This document shows, piece by piece, positions 32,563 to 44,888 of a stretch of DNA of 64,000 nucleotides (positions are counted from its first letter, which is position 1; each line of letters starts with the position of its first letter). Made by a program: the position numbers and the translations under genes. Source of the stretch: Liolophura sinensis (lineage: Eukaryota > Mollusca > Polyplacophora > Chitonida > Chitonidae); assembly GCF_032854445.1 (NCBI RefSeq), contig NC_088301.1, positions 24,660,402 through 24,724,401 of the forward strand. Direction: 5' to 3'. Below the pieces are notes generated by a model, which did no database searches, was not told the DNA's origin, and worked only from the letters and a program-made list of their open reading frames with translations.

Positions 32563-32928
32563 TTGCAGAGAAACAAAGCTTAAATCATACGAGCCTGTTA
32601 ACGCGACATGAAACCCTACGCAGTGGGCTCTCTGTCGGACGCCGTAATTATTGCAAATTGACGTTTATCTGGTTTCATGTTTGTCCATCGGCATAAGTTT
32701 TGGAAATGCCTATAATTTATTCTGATTCGTGCACAACCATGAGAATAAAACTAACAAGTGGGTTAATAAAATGAGAAAAGACATTTATATATTCGGTATT
32801 TCACTTTTATTATAGATGACCTTTAACATCTGTCACAGAGTTTGTGTTAATATTATAGGTAAGAGCAAGTCCCACTTTTCACAATGACTCAGGGGCCGCT
32901 CACCGATATCGTCGTAAGTTTAAGTCCA

Positions 32929-33065
32929 GGGGCCACATTCACAAAACTTCGTAAGTCGTATTTCTCGTAACTTTTTCGTGCAAGACGTTGTTTGGGTTAT
33001 AGCTATAAGACGACGTCATGTACGAGAAAAGAAATTGATTTACGAAGTTTTGTGAAAGTGGCCCC
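32929..33065. mobile_element. MITE-6: 137-bp near-perfect hairpin
   Basis: It begins GGGGCCACATTCACAAAACT and ends with its complement, AAGTTTTGTGAAAGTGGCCCC. Inner arms pair TTTCTCGTA with TACGAGAAA. There is no ORF; it could extrude as a cruciform. Confidence 0.85.
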
Positions 33066-33240
33066 AGCTCATGCTGGCTTCCTGTTGTAAGTGGGAAGGC
33101 TTTGCAGAAACCTGCAGATGGTCGTGGGTTTCCCGCGACCTCTGCCGGGTTTCCTCCCAATTAACCCTAATGCTTGGCACCCGACGTATAACTGAAAATT
33201 TCATAAGCCCTAACATACAGCATAAAACACCAATCAAACG
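33066..33240 (+). repeat. SINE family A, 5'-truncated, diverged
   Basis: CAGCTCATGCTGGCTTCCTG starts the copy at the border of the hairpin. The tail reads CAGCATAAAACACCAATCAA. Confidence 0.8.
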
Positions 33241-33299
33241 AAGTCCCACTTGGCTAAAGAAGTCCAAGTGAACGTACATACAAGTATTTAAAGGAGAAA

Positions 33300-34745
33300 A
33301 CAACAAAAACATTTTGTGTATGCCTATTAAAAATATATTATCCCTTCATATGCTAGAATTTGCAGTACGAAAATGTAATTCTAAGACAGAAATGCATCTT
33401 CGTCGCTACAGATCTCGAGGCCTTCTCTCGTTGAGATAGTCTCACAGAAAGGCGCGAGATCTTGACTGATGGGTGAATTTCAAACTTTCAGCAATAAAAC
33501 TCCTAAATGCCAAATTTTGGACAAATTTTTCCATTAATTTTCTACCAATCATACACCTGTACAAGAAAAAAGTCACTGGCAGCAAACATGGACTGAATTT
33601 TTTTGCTTTAAAATGTATAAACTGAGCAAACCTCATGGCCGAGGTGGCTAGTGTGCCAAGATAAATGAAATCCAACTCTTGAATTCGTTTGATTGTCTCC
33701 TCCTTTACTTTGACAGGATCTTAACGAATGCGATATCCGTTCAAACCACCGTCTGGAATTCTGTTTTACCCAAAATCTGCCTCCATACAGAACTGTAGGA
33801 GTCTGAAAACACTGACTGGATAACAGTGATGTTTTAATGTAAATCAACCCATGCAGTTAAAATATGTCGGAATTTTGACGTTTTTTCTGGAAATACTTCC
33901 CAAACCCCATTGAGGTTACCGTGGTCACCGAATAGCACGATCCAGTTCACTTCTAACAGTAATATGCTTACCCAGTAATAAGATAGAAGTGCAAGCTACA
34001 AACGGTGGTATATGGCATCTAGTAACAAGCGAATGTTTGTTAATAATTTACTTTCTGAGTGAAGTTGTCAAGTAAATTTACTGCATAATTTATTAGGAAA
34101 ACTAAAATGCGACGCTCAGATCGTCTGCCTGCATAGCCATCCTTTTCGCACGGACCACCTAACTAAGGTAAAATCGGCGTAATTATCGTGTTTTGGGGTA
34201 AGCCTGTATATACCAGCAACATTGTTTATAACGTGAGGCGAGAGAAGATTTAATATAAGCATAACAGAGTATGCATAAGTATAACATTACTTTCTGTTAC
34301 CCCAGGGACCTCAAGGTTGTAAGAGATTGCTGCATAAATTTTACTATAGTAGTGGTAGTGGTTTATAGCACATAGGGAGTGGCGCCTGTGCTGTAAGGAG
34401 TATAAATAAAGCAATTTATTGAAATTATGTAGCAAATTTAGTTTGAGCTCTAAGGTATTCACTGGAAATTAACGTTGTCGACATGAATTTACTAGTTCAT
34501 CGTCCCGCATTTGAAAATAACCACCGTAAACTAAATTACTTCGCCTGCTACCTCCCGATGTCACACAAAGCCCAGAGCTGACCTCAAGCCTGTACTAAGT
34601 TTCCTTGGGCGACACTGTTAGCGATTAGTGCTCTAATTTAGCATCAGACATTAAATAAACATTGGTACCTACCTCGCCCGACCTCGCAATCATAAAAATT
34701 TTGACACATTTTATGTATACAAGTCTACAATTAAACATCAATGGA
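33300..34745. other. Intergenic DNA without recognised features
   Basis: No gene, RNA or repeat family is recognised over about 1.4 kb. Confidence 0.45.
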
Positions 34746-34749
34746 ATAT

Positions 34750-34893
34750 CCGGTTGTACGTGGGAAGGCCTGTCAACAACCTGCGGACGGTTGTCGGTTT
34801 GCCCCGGGCTCTGTCCGGTTTCCTCCCACCATATAATGATGGCCGCCGTCGTATCAGTGAAATAATCTTGAGTACGGCGTCAAACACCAATAC
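34750..34893 (+). repeat. SINE family A, 5'-truncated
   Basis: It runs from GTACGTGGGAAGGCC through CCCGGGCTCTGTCCGGTTTC to GAGTACGGCGTCAAACACCA. Confidence 0.85.
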
Positions 34894-35067
34894 ATTGAGT
34901 TGTAAACACATGGACAACTACCACAGATGGTCATCAGTGGCAACATCGTCGTATTTCATCTTTCTAAACAAACTTGATAATTTTGAGATATGTCGGGGTT
35001 TTTTTTGTAAGTTATCTGCGATTAAACCATTTTCTCAAACTTACAGAAAGGGAAGAATTCCAGGAAT

Positions 35068-36066
35068 TTGGATTTAAATCTAACTTCTCGGCATCACGAA
35101 AATATGGACTATGACGTGCTAAACATAGCCAGTGATGTTATTCGTGAACTTTTCAGAGCAGTCGGCATCATGACGTCATTGCTGCTGATGTCATGTCCAA
35201 TGTTTATGCGGAGACTGAGGACACCGTTCTTCACCGTGCTGACCAGCTGAGTCCACATGCACGAAGCCCTTTTAACGTTGAGCACGTAACTACCATGATA
35301 ACCAACATTTTAGGCATTACGTCGCCATAATAGTCACGTGCTCTTAAGAGGGTTTCGTGAAACTGGGCCATGGTCTCTGGCAAACGTCTTCTACCTAATC
35401 ATTATGGCTACCGTGAGCTTAACCTCGCAAGGCAGCTGAAAGTATGAAGAATTTTGGTGGTAAGCTGTAACGTACATATCTCAAGCTCTAGATTTCACAA
35501 CGCCATATCCTCTGACATTACCCAGTCTCATGACTTCAATGAGAAACAAGGATTATCAGCGATGAACAGCATCACGTTAGTGGCTGCGGATTGTGGCGCC
35601 ATGTTTGGCCTCCATGCTTGTTTGGTCGATGACGTTTTTGCCGTGTATTTGGTAGTGGTACTAGGTGGATCACGTAAGCTTTTTCGTATCGGACACCGAG
35701 GTTCAATACACGTGTCATAACAAGAATGGCGATGTATATCCGCTGATCATGATTGTCTTATTCCTACAATATATGGTGCTTCTGGCATTTACATCCACCC
35801 TCCTATTGCTGGCGGCATGTCTACGTCAGACGTCCAAAATGGTTGATCCGATAAGAAAAAGTCCAAACAATATTGCTATTCTTCCTGCTCAATAGTGGCA
35901 GTAGCAACGTTTTGTTTACATTCATTCGGTTTGAACGGCACCTTCTTCCTTTTCTCTCCTTGGGCCTCTTACTTATCTATTTTCCACTAGGCTCTTTCTC
36001 CTGCTGTAAGCCTGGTGGTAATCGTCCTATATCAAATTTCATCCAACGTAAAGATGGGTGAAAAGA
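35068..36066 (+). pseudogene. Decayed relative of the GPCR at 21608-22576
   Basis: The start resembles the intact receptor: TSLLLMSCPMFMRRLRTPFF corresponds to its TM1-TM2 junction, and both genes have an acceptor-like AG shortly upstream (CTTACAG at 35039-35045). Later pieces correspond to TM2-TM3, TM4, TM5 (CLRQTSKMVDPI) and roughly TM7. The frame is lost: a stop follows PFFTVLTS in TM2, a hairpin element of about 115 bp (35258-35370) sits there, and further stops and shifts follow. No functional receptor can be encoded as it stands. The divergence is considerable, so the duplication is not recent. Confidence 0.75.
35258..35370. mobile_element. Hairpin element inserted in the GPCR pseudogene
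   Basis: The arms pair as CACGAAGCCCTTTTAACGTT / CTTAAGAGGGTTTCGTG, with inner AGCACGTAACTA / TAGTCACGTGCT. The end AAACTGGGCC resembles the MITE-6 type ends (compare 21410-21470). Confidence 0.6.
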
Positions 36067-36229
36067 CGGTGTGCAAAACTCGAGTACAGCGCTTATCCCA
36101 TTATATCTACAACACATGCGCCAATGTCCACGCAGGCTGTACATCACTGCCATCTCTAGCAAATTTTGTACAGCAATCTCGAAATCACGCTTCCGACCCG
36201 CGCGCTTTATAGCGCTGGCTTTTTCTCGA

Positions 36230-36855
36230 TCTATCCACAGTCTATCAGACTTGACCCATGTATTCAATCTGCTTCTTCCTGATGTTTTTCTCTCGGCATC
36301 AATTCAGCAGTGCAAGAAATTTCTCATCATAATCTCGAATGGCCTTTTTTCGAATTAAGAGCCTTGTTCAGGTCAATGCAGAGACGTAATTTTTCAGATG
36401 GCTTGATATTGGATAATGCTTTCGATTAAGAGCCTCATTCAGGGATTTAAGGTCAATGCAGAGACGCAATTTTCCAGATGTTATGATATTGGATAATGTC
36501 CCCGATTAAGAGCCTCATTCAGGGATTTAAGGTCAATGCAGAGACGCAATTTTCCAGATGTCTTGATATTGGATAATGGCCTCGATTAAGAACCTCATTC
36601 AGGGATTTAAGGTCAATGCAGAGACGCAATTTTCCAGATGTTATGATATTGGATAATGTCCCCGATTAAGAGCCTCATTCAGGGATTTAAGGTCAATGCA
36701 GAGACGCAATTTTCCAGATGTCTTGATATTGGATAATGGCCCTGATTAAGAGCCTCATTCAGGGATTTAAGGTCAATGCAGAGACGCAATTTTCCAGATG
36801 TCTTGATATTGGATTATGGTCCCGATTAACAGCCATATTCGGGATTTAAGCCTGG
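36230..36855 (-). mobile_element. Gypsy-type LTR retroelement fossil: reverse transcriptase fragments
   Basis: The minus strand contains blocks typical of Gypsy-type reverse transcriptase: one like GKLRLCIDLKSLNEALNR in the 36352-36855 part, and further along a block like RDYDEKFLALL and a CREKNIRK block (36240-36350). The order is the one expected for the family. No LTRs, gag or integrase are seen. It is an old, broken fragment, and the first block has been expanded into a tandem array. Confidence 0.65.
36352..36855 (+). repeat. 80-bp tandem array made from the Gypsy fossil
   Basis: About six units of 80 bp carry CGATTAAGAGCCTCATTCAG and GACGCAATTTTCCAGATG, with few differences between neighbours. 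The low divergence shows that the amplification is much younger than the element. Confidence 0.9.
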
Positions 36856-37096
36856 CCATGGTAGTGTTATTTATAATACCGACAACAATCATGTCTCTGA
36901 TTAAGTCCTCTTTTAATGTACCATAGTTGCTGGTTTTAGCTAGTGTACGCAAAGATTTATTCAGGATTCATGTCACAGCAGCGTGCAGAGTACCCACAGT
37001 CACAACAACAACACTGCTCACGGTCTTCCAGTCGTTTTCACGGAAAACGGACAATTCTATAGGAGGGAGTGCCTTGCGTTTGTTCCTGAATTAATA

Positions 37097-37362
37097 GGGG
37101 GCCTCAGTGGCTTAGTTGGTTAGCGCTCTAGCGCAACGTAATGATCCAGGAGTCTCTCACCAATGCGGTCGCTGTGAGTTCAAGTTCAGCTCATGCTGGC
37201 TTCCTCTCCGGCCGTAAGTGGGAAGGTCTTGCAGCAACCTGCGGATGGTCGTGGGTTTCCCCCGGGCTCTGCCCGGTTTCCACCCACCATAATGCTGGTC
37301 GCCGTGGTATAAGTGAACTATTCTTGAGTATGGCGTAAAACACCAATCAAATAAATAAATAA
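37097..37362 (+). repeat. SINE family A, full-length reference copy
   Basis: It has a tRNA-like head with A-box GTGGCTTAGTTGGTTAGCGC and B-box GAGTTCAAGTTC, the body GGCCGTAAGTGGGAAGGTCT, the middle GGGCTCTGCCCGGTTTCCAC, and a tail ending in ATAAATAAATAA. The flanks share CTGAATTAATA (37085-37095 and after 37364), a target-site duplication, so it moved by LINE-type retroposition. Confidence 0.93.
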
Positions 37363-37399
37363 CCTGAATTAATATCCAAGAAGTTTTGTTGGCCGGATT

Positions 37400-40300
37400 T
37401 GTTACTTGATCATGAACTAACACAAATAGGTGCGTTTAAAAACCAAACGTGCAGGCCTACTGTTATATACACGTCTTTGTGTACCTGGCGAAGTAAGGAG
37501 GGTTGTTCGATTTGGTACACATTTAGGTACACATATGTAGGTACCCGGTATATAAAAATGAGGCCTGTAAGGTACACATTAATGTTCCTGTGCAAATTTG
37601 TTGAATTTAATGTGTGTCTTTGGTACACATCTCTACACACTTGTTTTTAGACAACGGATGCTATCAGTAGAAGCCCTAACTTTCACTCTCTGCCGACGTG
37701 ATTGCTAAAATGCCTCTCGCATATATCTCAGGGGAGACTACCGGTACTCTTTTTCTTTTACATAGCAACATACACGTGCGGAGACGACAGATAGTGAAGC
37801 TTGGGCCTAAACAGTCTTCAACAGTCAGTCGTGTCTGTTCTGATTGTGACAAAAAGCGAGTGTAGGGAGCGGCTTCTTCCTTCCCTAAACTGAATTTTCA
37901 AAGTTGTCCTTTTCCAAAACGACTTGAAAGACAAAGGAAACACTAATACGAAGTACGTATCAGATGACAGATGATTTGATAAGCACGCACAATTCTGGAA
38001 AACAGATAGATTTTTTTATTGGTGTTATCCAACACATTAAGGTGCTTTTGAAACACCATGTGGCTTGTTGGGACCTAGTCGTTGTCAATGACGTCACATC
38101 CGTATGATTTGCTTGAAATATTTCATTTCAAGGTGCATTTACCGAATGTAATCATATTTGTATATACTTATGAAGTCTTTCAGTTTGAGTGCGCTGTATG
38201 TGGCAAAAACATGACATGTCACTGCCGCCATGTAATCGAATGTTTCTGATTGATTTCACACCGTGAACTGTCTTTCTAGACAATGTTTAATGGTCTTTCA
38301 TCTGACATATACTCTGTTTTAGTATATTTTTTGGGGTCTTTAATATTAGACCGTAGCATAAATTCATCTTATTTTCACGTGAATAATACACTCAAATAGT
38401 ATCATGCTGACTTTGTTTTAGTTTTCTGTGAACAGAGGAGAAATGATAGTATCTACCGGTACATATACGCGCGTTTTCCATTTACTGTTGTGTTCATTTT
38501 TTGTGTCTTCTATTGCGTCTTGTGTAAAAGGATAGTATATAAGCACTATCTACTCTCCGAACAGGAGGGAATTTGCCTTTAGTCTAGTAGTAGAAACGTG
38601 GACTTCAAACCCATAAATCGCTGGTTCAAGTTCCCATCTGGTGAGCCGCGTCAACCTTGCATGAAAAGTAATTTCGAAATGGGGCACGAGGTTGTTCCCA
38701 CGATGGTCATCGATGGCGGTATTACCGAATAGGGGGCCTATTTCTGACGGAAAATATGCATACATAGTGGCTTGCAAAGATACATTTGCATACTTATGCA
38801 ACAGTGGCTTGCAAAGAAATACAAAATATACCGTTAGTGTTGCCATGGCAATTACTCTTGCGCAAATTGGCGCAGAACAGTCCCAAGATCATAATCCTCT
38901 GGCGTGCAACCGCTTCATCTTTCAATATGAACAACACACCACACAACTTGGGACCGAATCACGATAGGCAGAGACAAGGTTTCCTTTATTTCATCACCAA
39001 ATATAGACATAATTTTTTCGCATTTCGCGTTCCTTTATCCACTCCCCGAACCAAAGAGTTTTTCTTCATTTTACACGTTGCCTCTATTATAAGGCGGGAA
39101 ATCGGACCCAGTGCAAGAAATTACATGTACACCTCAAGAAAAGAAACTGACTATAGCCGTGAGTGACAGCTGCTGACACACTTGTAATGCCTCTTCTTTT
39201 TTCAGTTCTGTTCCTCTCTACTTTTACTGTTATATGACAAGAATGCGACTTGTAAATCTCCAAACAAGCAATGAAGCGATGCTTTGGTCAAAAAATTGAA
39301 AAATGGTACACTACTCCAGTCACACTGAAGTATCTTTTCTTGTATTAGGCACTGTAGAGTGAGAAAAAACAACTGCACCACAATGGAACTTTCTGAAAAA
39401 TTATTGAGCTCTGCACCAATCAAAAATATAATAAAGAAATGCAACTTTCAGCCTTATACTTCCGTTCCTTATGTTAATATTAACTATAGCTGGACGACCA
39501 CATGTATTCTTAGCAAGGATTCACGTATGATTTCGCTATGTTTGCCACACGTTACGTAATACCATACCTTAACAATTATCCATTCTAATTCTTGATAACA
39601 CTTATTTAACGCCAAAGAGCTTAAATCTTTACTGACACAAAAGTAACCTTCCAAAGAAAGAAACAAGAAGTACATATTCGAACTCTTCCTAGATGTGCAA
39701 CGTGTTACTTCACTGAACTATGAAAGGTGCCTGATAGACTTGGGCAGAAATATGTTTTTTAAGCGTGCCAAAATATGACAAAATTAATCACATTATGATG
39801 TTTTACCTCTAAAGACAAACGTTAACCAAATCGAAACTTTGACAGCACCTAGAAGTACACACATGAATGTTTGAGTAAAGATGTTTTTATGGTTAAGGTT
39901 AATCTTCATACTGTAAATTAAGAACACATTGCCTCGTCTGAACGAAAAATTGACGTTTTTGATCGAGAGTGCATTTTGGGAAAGCTATTACTAAGCAACC
40001 ATCTCTTTTATGGCGGTTTTATGGGTGCGTCCACCAAGTTTTATACTTCTCTTTCGAAAATTTATAGATTTGTGCTGGGATTTTGAAATTCAGTCACACT
40101 TTCTCGTCGTACCTCTTTGAGGCCGATTCTCTGCCTTATCGTGTCAGGTCCTTTGCTTTCTGAGTTGCAACCCATTTTATCTTCTGAAGATTTCTATTGG
40201 GATATACGTTGGGGCATCCTTTGGCTACTCAGCGAAGTCGGGTGTTTGGCTATAGTCACTGCTGAAATAATGTTATATAGTATTGTAATTCAACTAAATA

Positions 40301-40480
40301 TATGCACTGAATGTGCTTAAAAGCTCGTTTGAAGGTTTGGTTTTGTTTAACCTGAGATTAAGTTTGAAAATCAGTCGGATCCGTGCACTACATATGCAAT
40401 GATTTCCTGGATTGTTATATAAATGAAATGAAATAACCTCCTAGAAGGCCTCGTATACACGACGTCCACGACGAATTGCC
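37400..40480. other. Intergenic DNA without recognised genes
   Basis: About 3 kb. A 70-bp block at 37803-37875 is an inverted copy of a block near 23690-23770. A family C head lies at 38560. Open frames such as 38786-39166 show no familiar motif. Nothing else is supported. Confidence 0.45.
38555..38680 (+). repeat. SINE family C, head
   Basis: It reads CCTTTAGTCTAGTAGTAGAA (A-box) and GCTGGTTCAAGTTCCC (B-box). Confidence 0.65.
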
Positions 40481-40484
40481 ACCA

Positions 40485-40835
40485 AACTCATCCACAGGTC
40501 TGTCTGTATATAGGCCTAACCATTTCTTGTGGAGCTATCTCCGAGTTTTATGACTGGTTTTCTCTAAATATCAGTTCATCCACTGGTCTGTCTGCAAATA
40601 GGCCAAACCATTTCTTGTGGAGGTATCTCCTAGTTGGATTTCTCTAAATGTCTTTTCATCCTTAGGGTTATACGCATATAGGCCATTTCTTGTGGAGGTA
40701 TCTCCTAGTTTTACGGCTGGTTTTATCTATATGTCAGTTCATCCATAGGGCTGTCTGTACCATTTGTACAAACCAGATCTAACCATTTTTTGTGGAAGTA
40801 TAGTTTTTATATCTGGTTTTCTCTATACAGATGTT
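40485..40835 (+). repeat. Degenerate tandem repeat of 80-90 bp, four units
   Basis: Each unit has TTCATCC, a short TATAGGCC-type block, CCATTTCTTGTGGAG, a TATCTCC block and a TTTCTCTA-type end. Units start near 40488, 40577, 40657 and 40738. Confidence 0.8.
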
Positions 40836-41004
40836 CTAAAAACTACACTTAATTTCGCATTAATGGGGTGTGTCAATTATTTTGTTATGGCTTCTTGAAA
40901 TGTTATCATTTCTTATGAGCATGTCTCCTTGATAAGTTTCTAACGTATTTTTTCAAATCACGGATGTTTTGAAGACTATACGTATTTGACTTTTTGTTGG
41001 GGTA

Positions 41005-42530
41005 TTTGTTTGTTTGTTTATTCAACATATTAAATTAAATGACAAGTAAGGGTTAACTTTCAGTACAAAAATGGCCGGAATAAAGTCCAATGCATGAACT
41101 TGTTCTATCCCATTGAAACATTGGTATATCAATGGACGATATTACAATAATGGTGAATAGCATAGTACACATTTCCAATGGTGAGGAGTAAACTGACTTT
41201 CCAGTACATATGTTTCAAATCGTTTGGTTGAGGAGATATTCCCTTAATTTGGATTTAAACAAAGAATGTGACTGGATACTTTTGTGATGCAGTTTATCCA
41301 TTCGCGAGGACATGAGAACCGTAAGAAGTTATTTCCCTAAACAGTGGAACTAAATGGTCTAAGCAAATTTAAATTTTGGGTTCTTGTGCTCAGAGTAATG
41401 GTGGGCATCAGACCGTTTTCTGAACAACTTCGTCGTGATAAATAAGGCAAGTCGTTAAAGTACATGAACCCAAGACAAGAAGACGGCAAGACAAGAGGTT
41501 GATACTTGCAAGATGAATTATTTTGTAAGATTTGAAATAGGGGCTGTATGCTCAAATCGGTGTGAAGCGGAAATGATATGGGCAGCAGGTTTTTGAAGGA
41601 CCAATAGCTGTGTCAAGTGTGTGGTGTCTGCATTTCCCCACAGGGCACTAGAAGGAGATAGATAAGGGTATATGAGAGAACAGCAGAGAATAAGCAAGGT
41701 TTTCGTATTTACTGAGGTCGCTATATGCTTAATAATACCGATATTTGGGGAAATTTTGTGACAAGTATAGTTTATATGCGATGCCCAAGTGAGATTATCA
41801 TTAAACATGATTCCTAAAAATTTAAATGCATGTACCCGAAGCTATACTTATATTGCTCAAGATTACACAGGATGAGAATCACAGGTTGGCAGGCTTAGTG
41901 TACATGTACTTGGTTTTACGTATAGTCAAGGATATTCTGCAGGCGGAGAGCAATCTGTACACCTTACAGAACTCAATGGACATTACATTTACAGCCTCTT
42001 TACTCTTTATACGAGACGAAACAAGGCTTGTATCGTCAGCAAATAAGATAAACATCAGCCGTTCGAAAGACACTATATCATTTATGTAAATCAAGAAAAG
42101 AATTGGTCCAAGTACAAAATCCTGTCATGCCTGTGTAAGCGATCTAGTACAATACCTTCTAAGTTTACAACCTGCATGGGTGCGGGCTGAAAGGTAGCTC
42201 TCAAAGCACTCATTAGCTGCGCCACAAATTCCATGGTGGTTCAATTTTTGCAATAGAATGGAATGATTGACTGTATTGAAAGCTTTGGATAAGTCCAAAA
42301 AGGTAATAAAACTGAATTTTTTTTTATCTTCTTCACTATTAAGCTGTGATAAAATGAGCAAGTCGAGTGGCTTACACGGAAACCCTGTTGACTAGGCGAT
42401 AACATATCATGCGCGTGAAGGTATTTGTTGAGTACATTCACGGCAATTTTCTAAAAAATTTTATCAAAGGTCAGAAATACAGAAATAGGTCGATTATATA
42501 AACAGTTTACGAGACTGATGTTTTTAAAAA
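41005..42530 (-). mobile_element. LINE (Jockey/CR1/L2-like group), 5'-truncated and broken
   Basis: The minus strand encodes reverse transcriptase pieces in the usual order: RPISVF near 42490, [17 protein letters not shown] (about 42385), [16 protein letters not shown] (about 42280), VLGPILFLIYINDI (about 42095), ILFADDTSLV (about 42040, with the catalytic FADD), and thumb and C-terminal pieces to about 41215. The 3' end carries an (AAAC)n-like tract near 41008-41020. The reading frame changes at least three times. No endonuclease domain remains. The upstream border near 42530 meets a sequence repeated at 43347, which marks the truncation point. Confidence 0.85.
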
Positions 42531-42587
42531 AAGCTTTAAGATGTGATGTTGTGAGTATCTGGTATATTACACTTGATCTGTCAGGAA

Positions 42588-42858
42588 TTTATTTATTTAT
42601 TTATTTGATTGGTGTTTTACGCCGTACTCAAAAATATTTCACTTATACGACGGCGGCCAGCATTATGGTGGGAGGAAACCGGGCAGAGCCCGGGGGAAAC
42701 CCACGACCATCCGCAGGTTGCTGGCAGACCTTTCCACATATGGCCAGAGAGGAAACCAGCATGAGCTGTACTTGAACTCACAGTGACCGCATTGGTGAGA
42801 GGCTTCTGGGTCATTACGTTGCGCTAGCGCGCTAACCAACTGAGCCACAGAGGCCCCC
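42588..42858 (-). repeat. SINE family A, full-length
   Basis: Reverse-oriented tail, middle (GGGCAGAGCCCGGGGGAAAC), body, and head ending in AACTGAGCCACAGAGGCCCC. The DNA around it is duplicated at 43347-43530 without the SINE, which gives an empty site. Confidence 0.93.
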
Positions 42859-43346
42859 TGTTGGTACAGAAACATACTGTAGCAAGATGAATGACATTTC
42901 TATGGTATAAACCGGACTAAGGCAACCCACATCTACAGCAGTTTCGAGACTAACTGAATTAATTCATTTCAGCGTTTTGAGCCCTTCAAGCCGGACAAGT
43001 TCCAGGTTTTAGCATATAACGGTGGAATAAAGGAAAGACGAATATCTTCCGATAGAGCACCGTATCCCTATAAATATTCTCTGCGGTCAAAATGATTTTT
43101 TTTCACAGTTCATAACCATCCCTAATCAAGTGGATGCTGCCGATTTCTTTATTTCGCTGGTAAATGTATGAAGAGATCAAGTTAGGCCTCTGTATCACGT
43201 CAGTACATCTGGTTTCCTCCCACGAAGAAACCAATGAAAAAGTTACAAAACATTAGTAAGTTCTGTGTGTAAGCTAAACTGTCACTGATAGAGAAAACCT
43301 CACGTGAAGGATTATGGGATTGGGAAATGCAGCAACTTTGTGATAA

Positions 43347-43530
43347 AAAAAGCTTTAAACTGTGATGCTGTGAGTATCTGGTATATTACACGTGAACTGT
43401 CAGAAAATTTTGCAGTAAAACTGTCAGAACAGAAACAAACTGTAGCAAGAAGACGAATGACATTTCTATAGTATAACCTGATTTCATACATAAAGAATTG
43501 AGAAACAATTCATCTACAGCAGTTTTTCAA
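43347..43530 (+). repeat. Local duplicate of 42530-42590 plus 42860-42960 (empty SINE site)
   Basis: Shared blocks are GTGAGTATCTGGTATATTAC on the left and GAATGACATTTCTAT on the right, with no SINE between them. Confidence 0.8.
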
Positions 43531-43668
43531 ATCCATAATACAAGTACTTGTGAAATGAGTCAAGAGATAAGTTTTTTTCACATGCACGAATCCATATTAC
43601 ATCACAGTTCGAACAAAAACTTTGTTCACACGAGAATATAAAAGTAGAAAAAGTTCACATCATTCACA

Positions 43669-44126
43669 AGGGACACCATTAATAGGATCACCATTAATAG
43701 GGACACCACTAACAGGGACACCATTATTACGATCACCATTATTAGGATCACCATTAACAGGGACACCATTATTAGGATCACCATTAACAGGGACACCATT
43801 AACAGGGACACCATTATTAGGATCACCATTAACAGCAACACCATCATTAGGATCACCATTAACAGCAACACCATTATTAAGATCACCATTGATAGGAACA
43901 CTATAAATAGGATCACCATTAACACGGACACCATCATTAGGATCACCATGAAAGGGACATCATTAACAGGGATGCCATTATTAGGGTCACCATTAACAGG
44001 GAAGCCATTATTAGTATCACCTTTAACAGGAACACCATTAATAGGGTCACCATGAACAGGAACACACTAATGGGATCACCATTATTAGGATCACCATTAA
44101 CAGGAACACCAATATTGGGATCAATA
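43669..44126 (+). repeat. 15-bp / 30-bp minisatellite
   Basis: About 30 units alternate between ACCATTATTAGGATC and ACCATTAACAGGGAC, giving a 30-bp higher-order period. Because 15 is a multiple of three, the plus strand reads as a GSPLx/GTPLx pentapeptide repeat for 94 codons. No gene context supports coding. Confidence 0.95.
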
Positions 44127-44789
44127 AAGCCCACTATCTCACTATCTAATAATGTAATGCAAAAACTATGCAAACAAACAGTTTTGGCACCTTAAAATAC
44201 ACCTATCAAGTCAAAGTGAATAATGGAAAATGCCATCAGGCATGCATGGTGTTCATAACCAAAATAAACAGACTCGTCTTATTTCAAAGTCTGGAGTAAA
44301 GCAGTTTTTCAAATACAATGTTGACAACCAAATATAACACAAAAACGGGCATAAGTGTACATTTTAAAGCGATGTGACTCGTTTTCATCAGGCTTCTTCT
44401 TTGGTGGTAGAGACAAACAGTGGACAAATTATGGAGCTCTAAGGCAGAGCACTACTGTAGCATGCCTACATATTATTTTTAGTGACTCATCGGGTGATAC
44501 CATTGTCAATTTTGGGGGTGCTATGCATCAGAAGACTTAGATGTGGACCACTTTTATGTATATAAAAAGATATGTGCTCAACAGATAATATACAAACATC
44601 TAACCCAAATTAAAAGAGACATTCAGATGCAGATTGAAACCAAACTATGTGAAACTCAGCTGGTCTCATGGAACATATTTGTAATCCTTATACAATTTTA
44701 TATCACTTTATTTATTTAGCAAGCCATGAAGTTCTACCTGCCCGTAACAAAACAGTTAAAACCTGAGTGAAATAAGTCTCTTTCTCCTG

Positions 44790-44888
44790 TCTCCCTAGTT
44801 TCTTCCCCACTATACCTCTGACCATCAATGCATAAGTGAAATATCCTTGAGTATGACATCAAACATTTATCACATAAAGAAATAAATC
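44790..44888 (+). repeat. SINE family A, diverged tail
   Basis: It contains GCATAAGTGAAATATCCTTG, GAGTATGACATCAAACA and an ACATAAAGAAATAAAT end. It lies about 200 bp past the end of gene B. Confidence 0.7.

Noticed and set aside
35977-36267. 96-codon minus-strand frame
   Set aside because: It lies across the end of the GPCR pseudogene and the edge of the retroelement fossil, with no protein-like features of its own.
38786-39166. 126-codon plus-strand frame
   Set aside because: It has no recognisable domain, splice partner or repeat support. Length alone is not convincing in this region.
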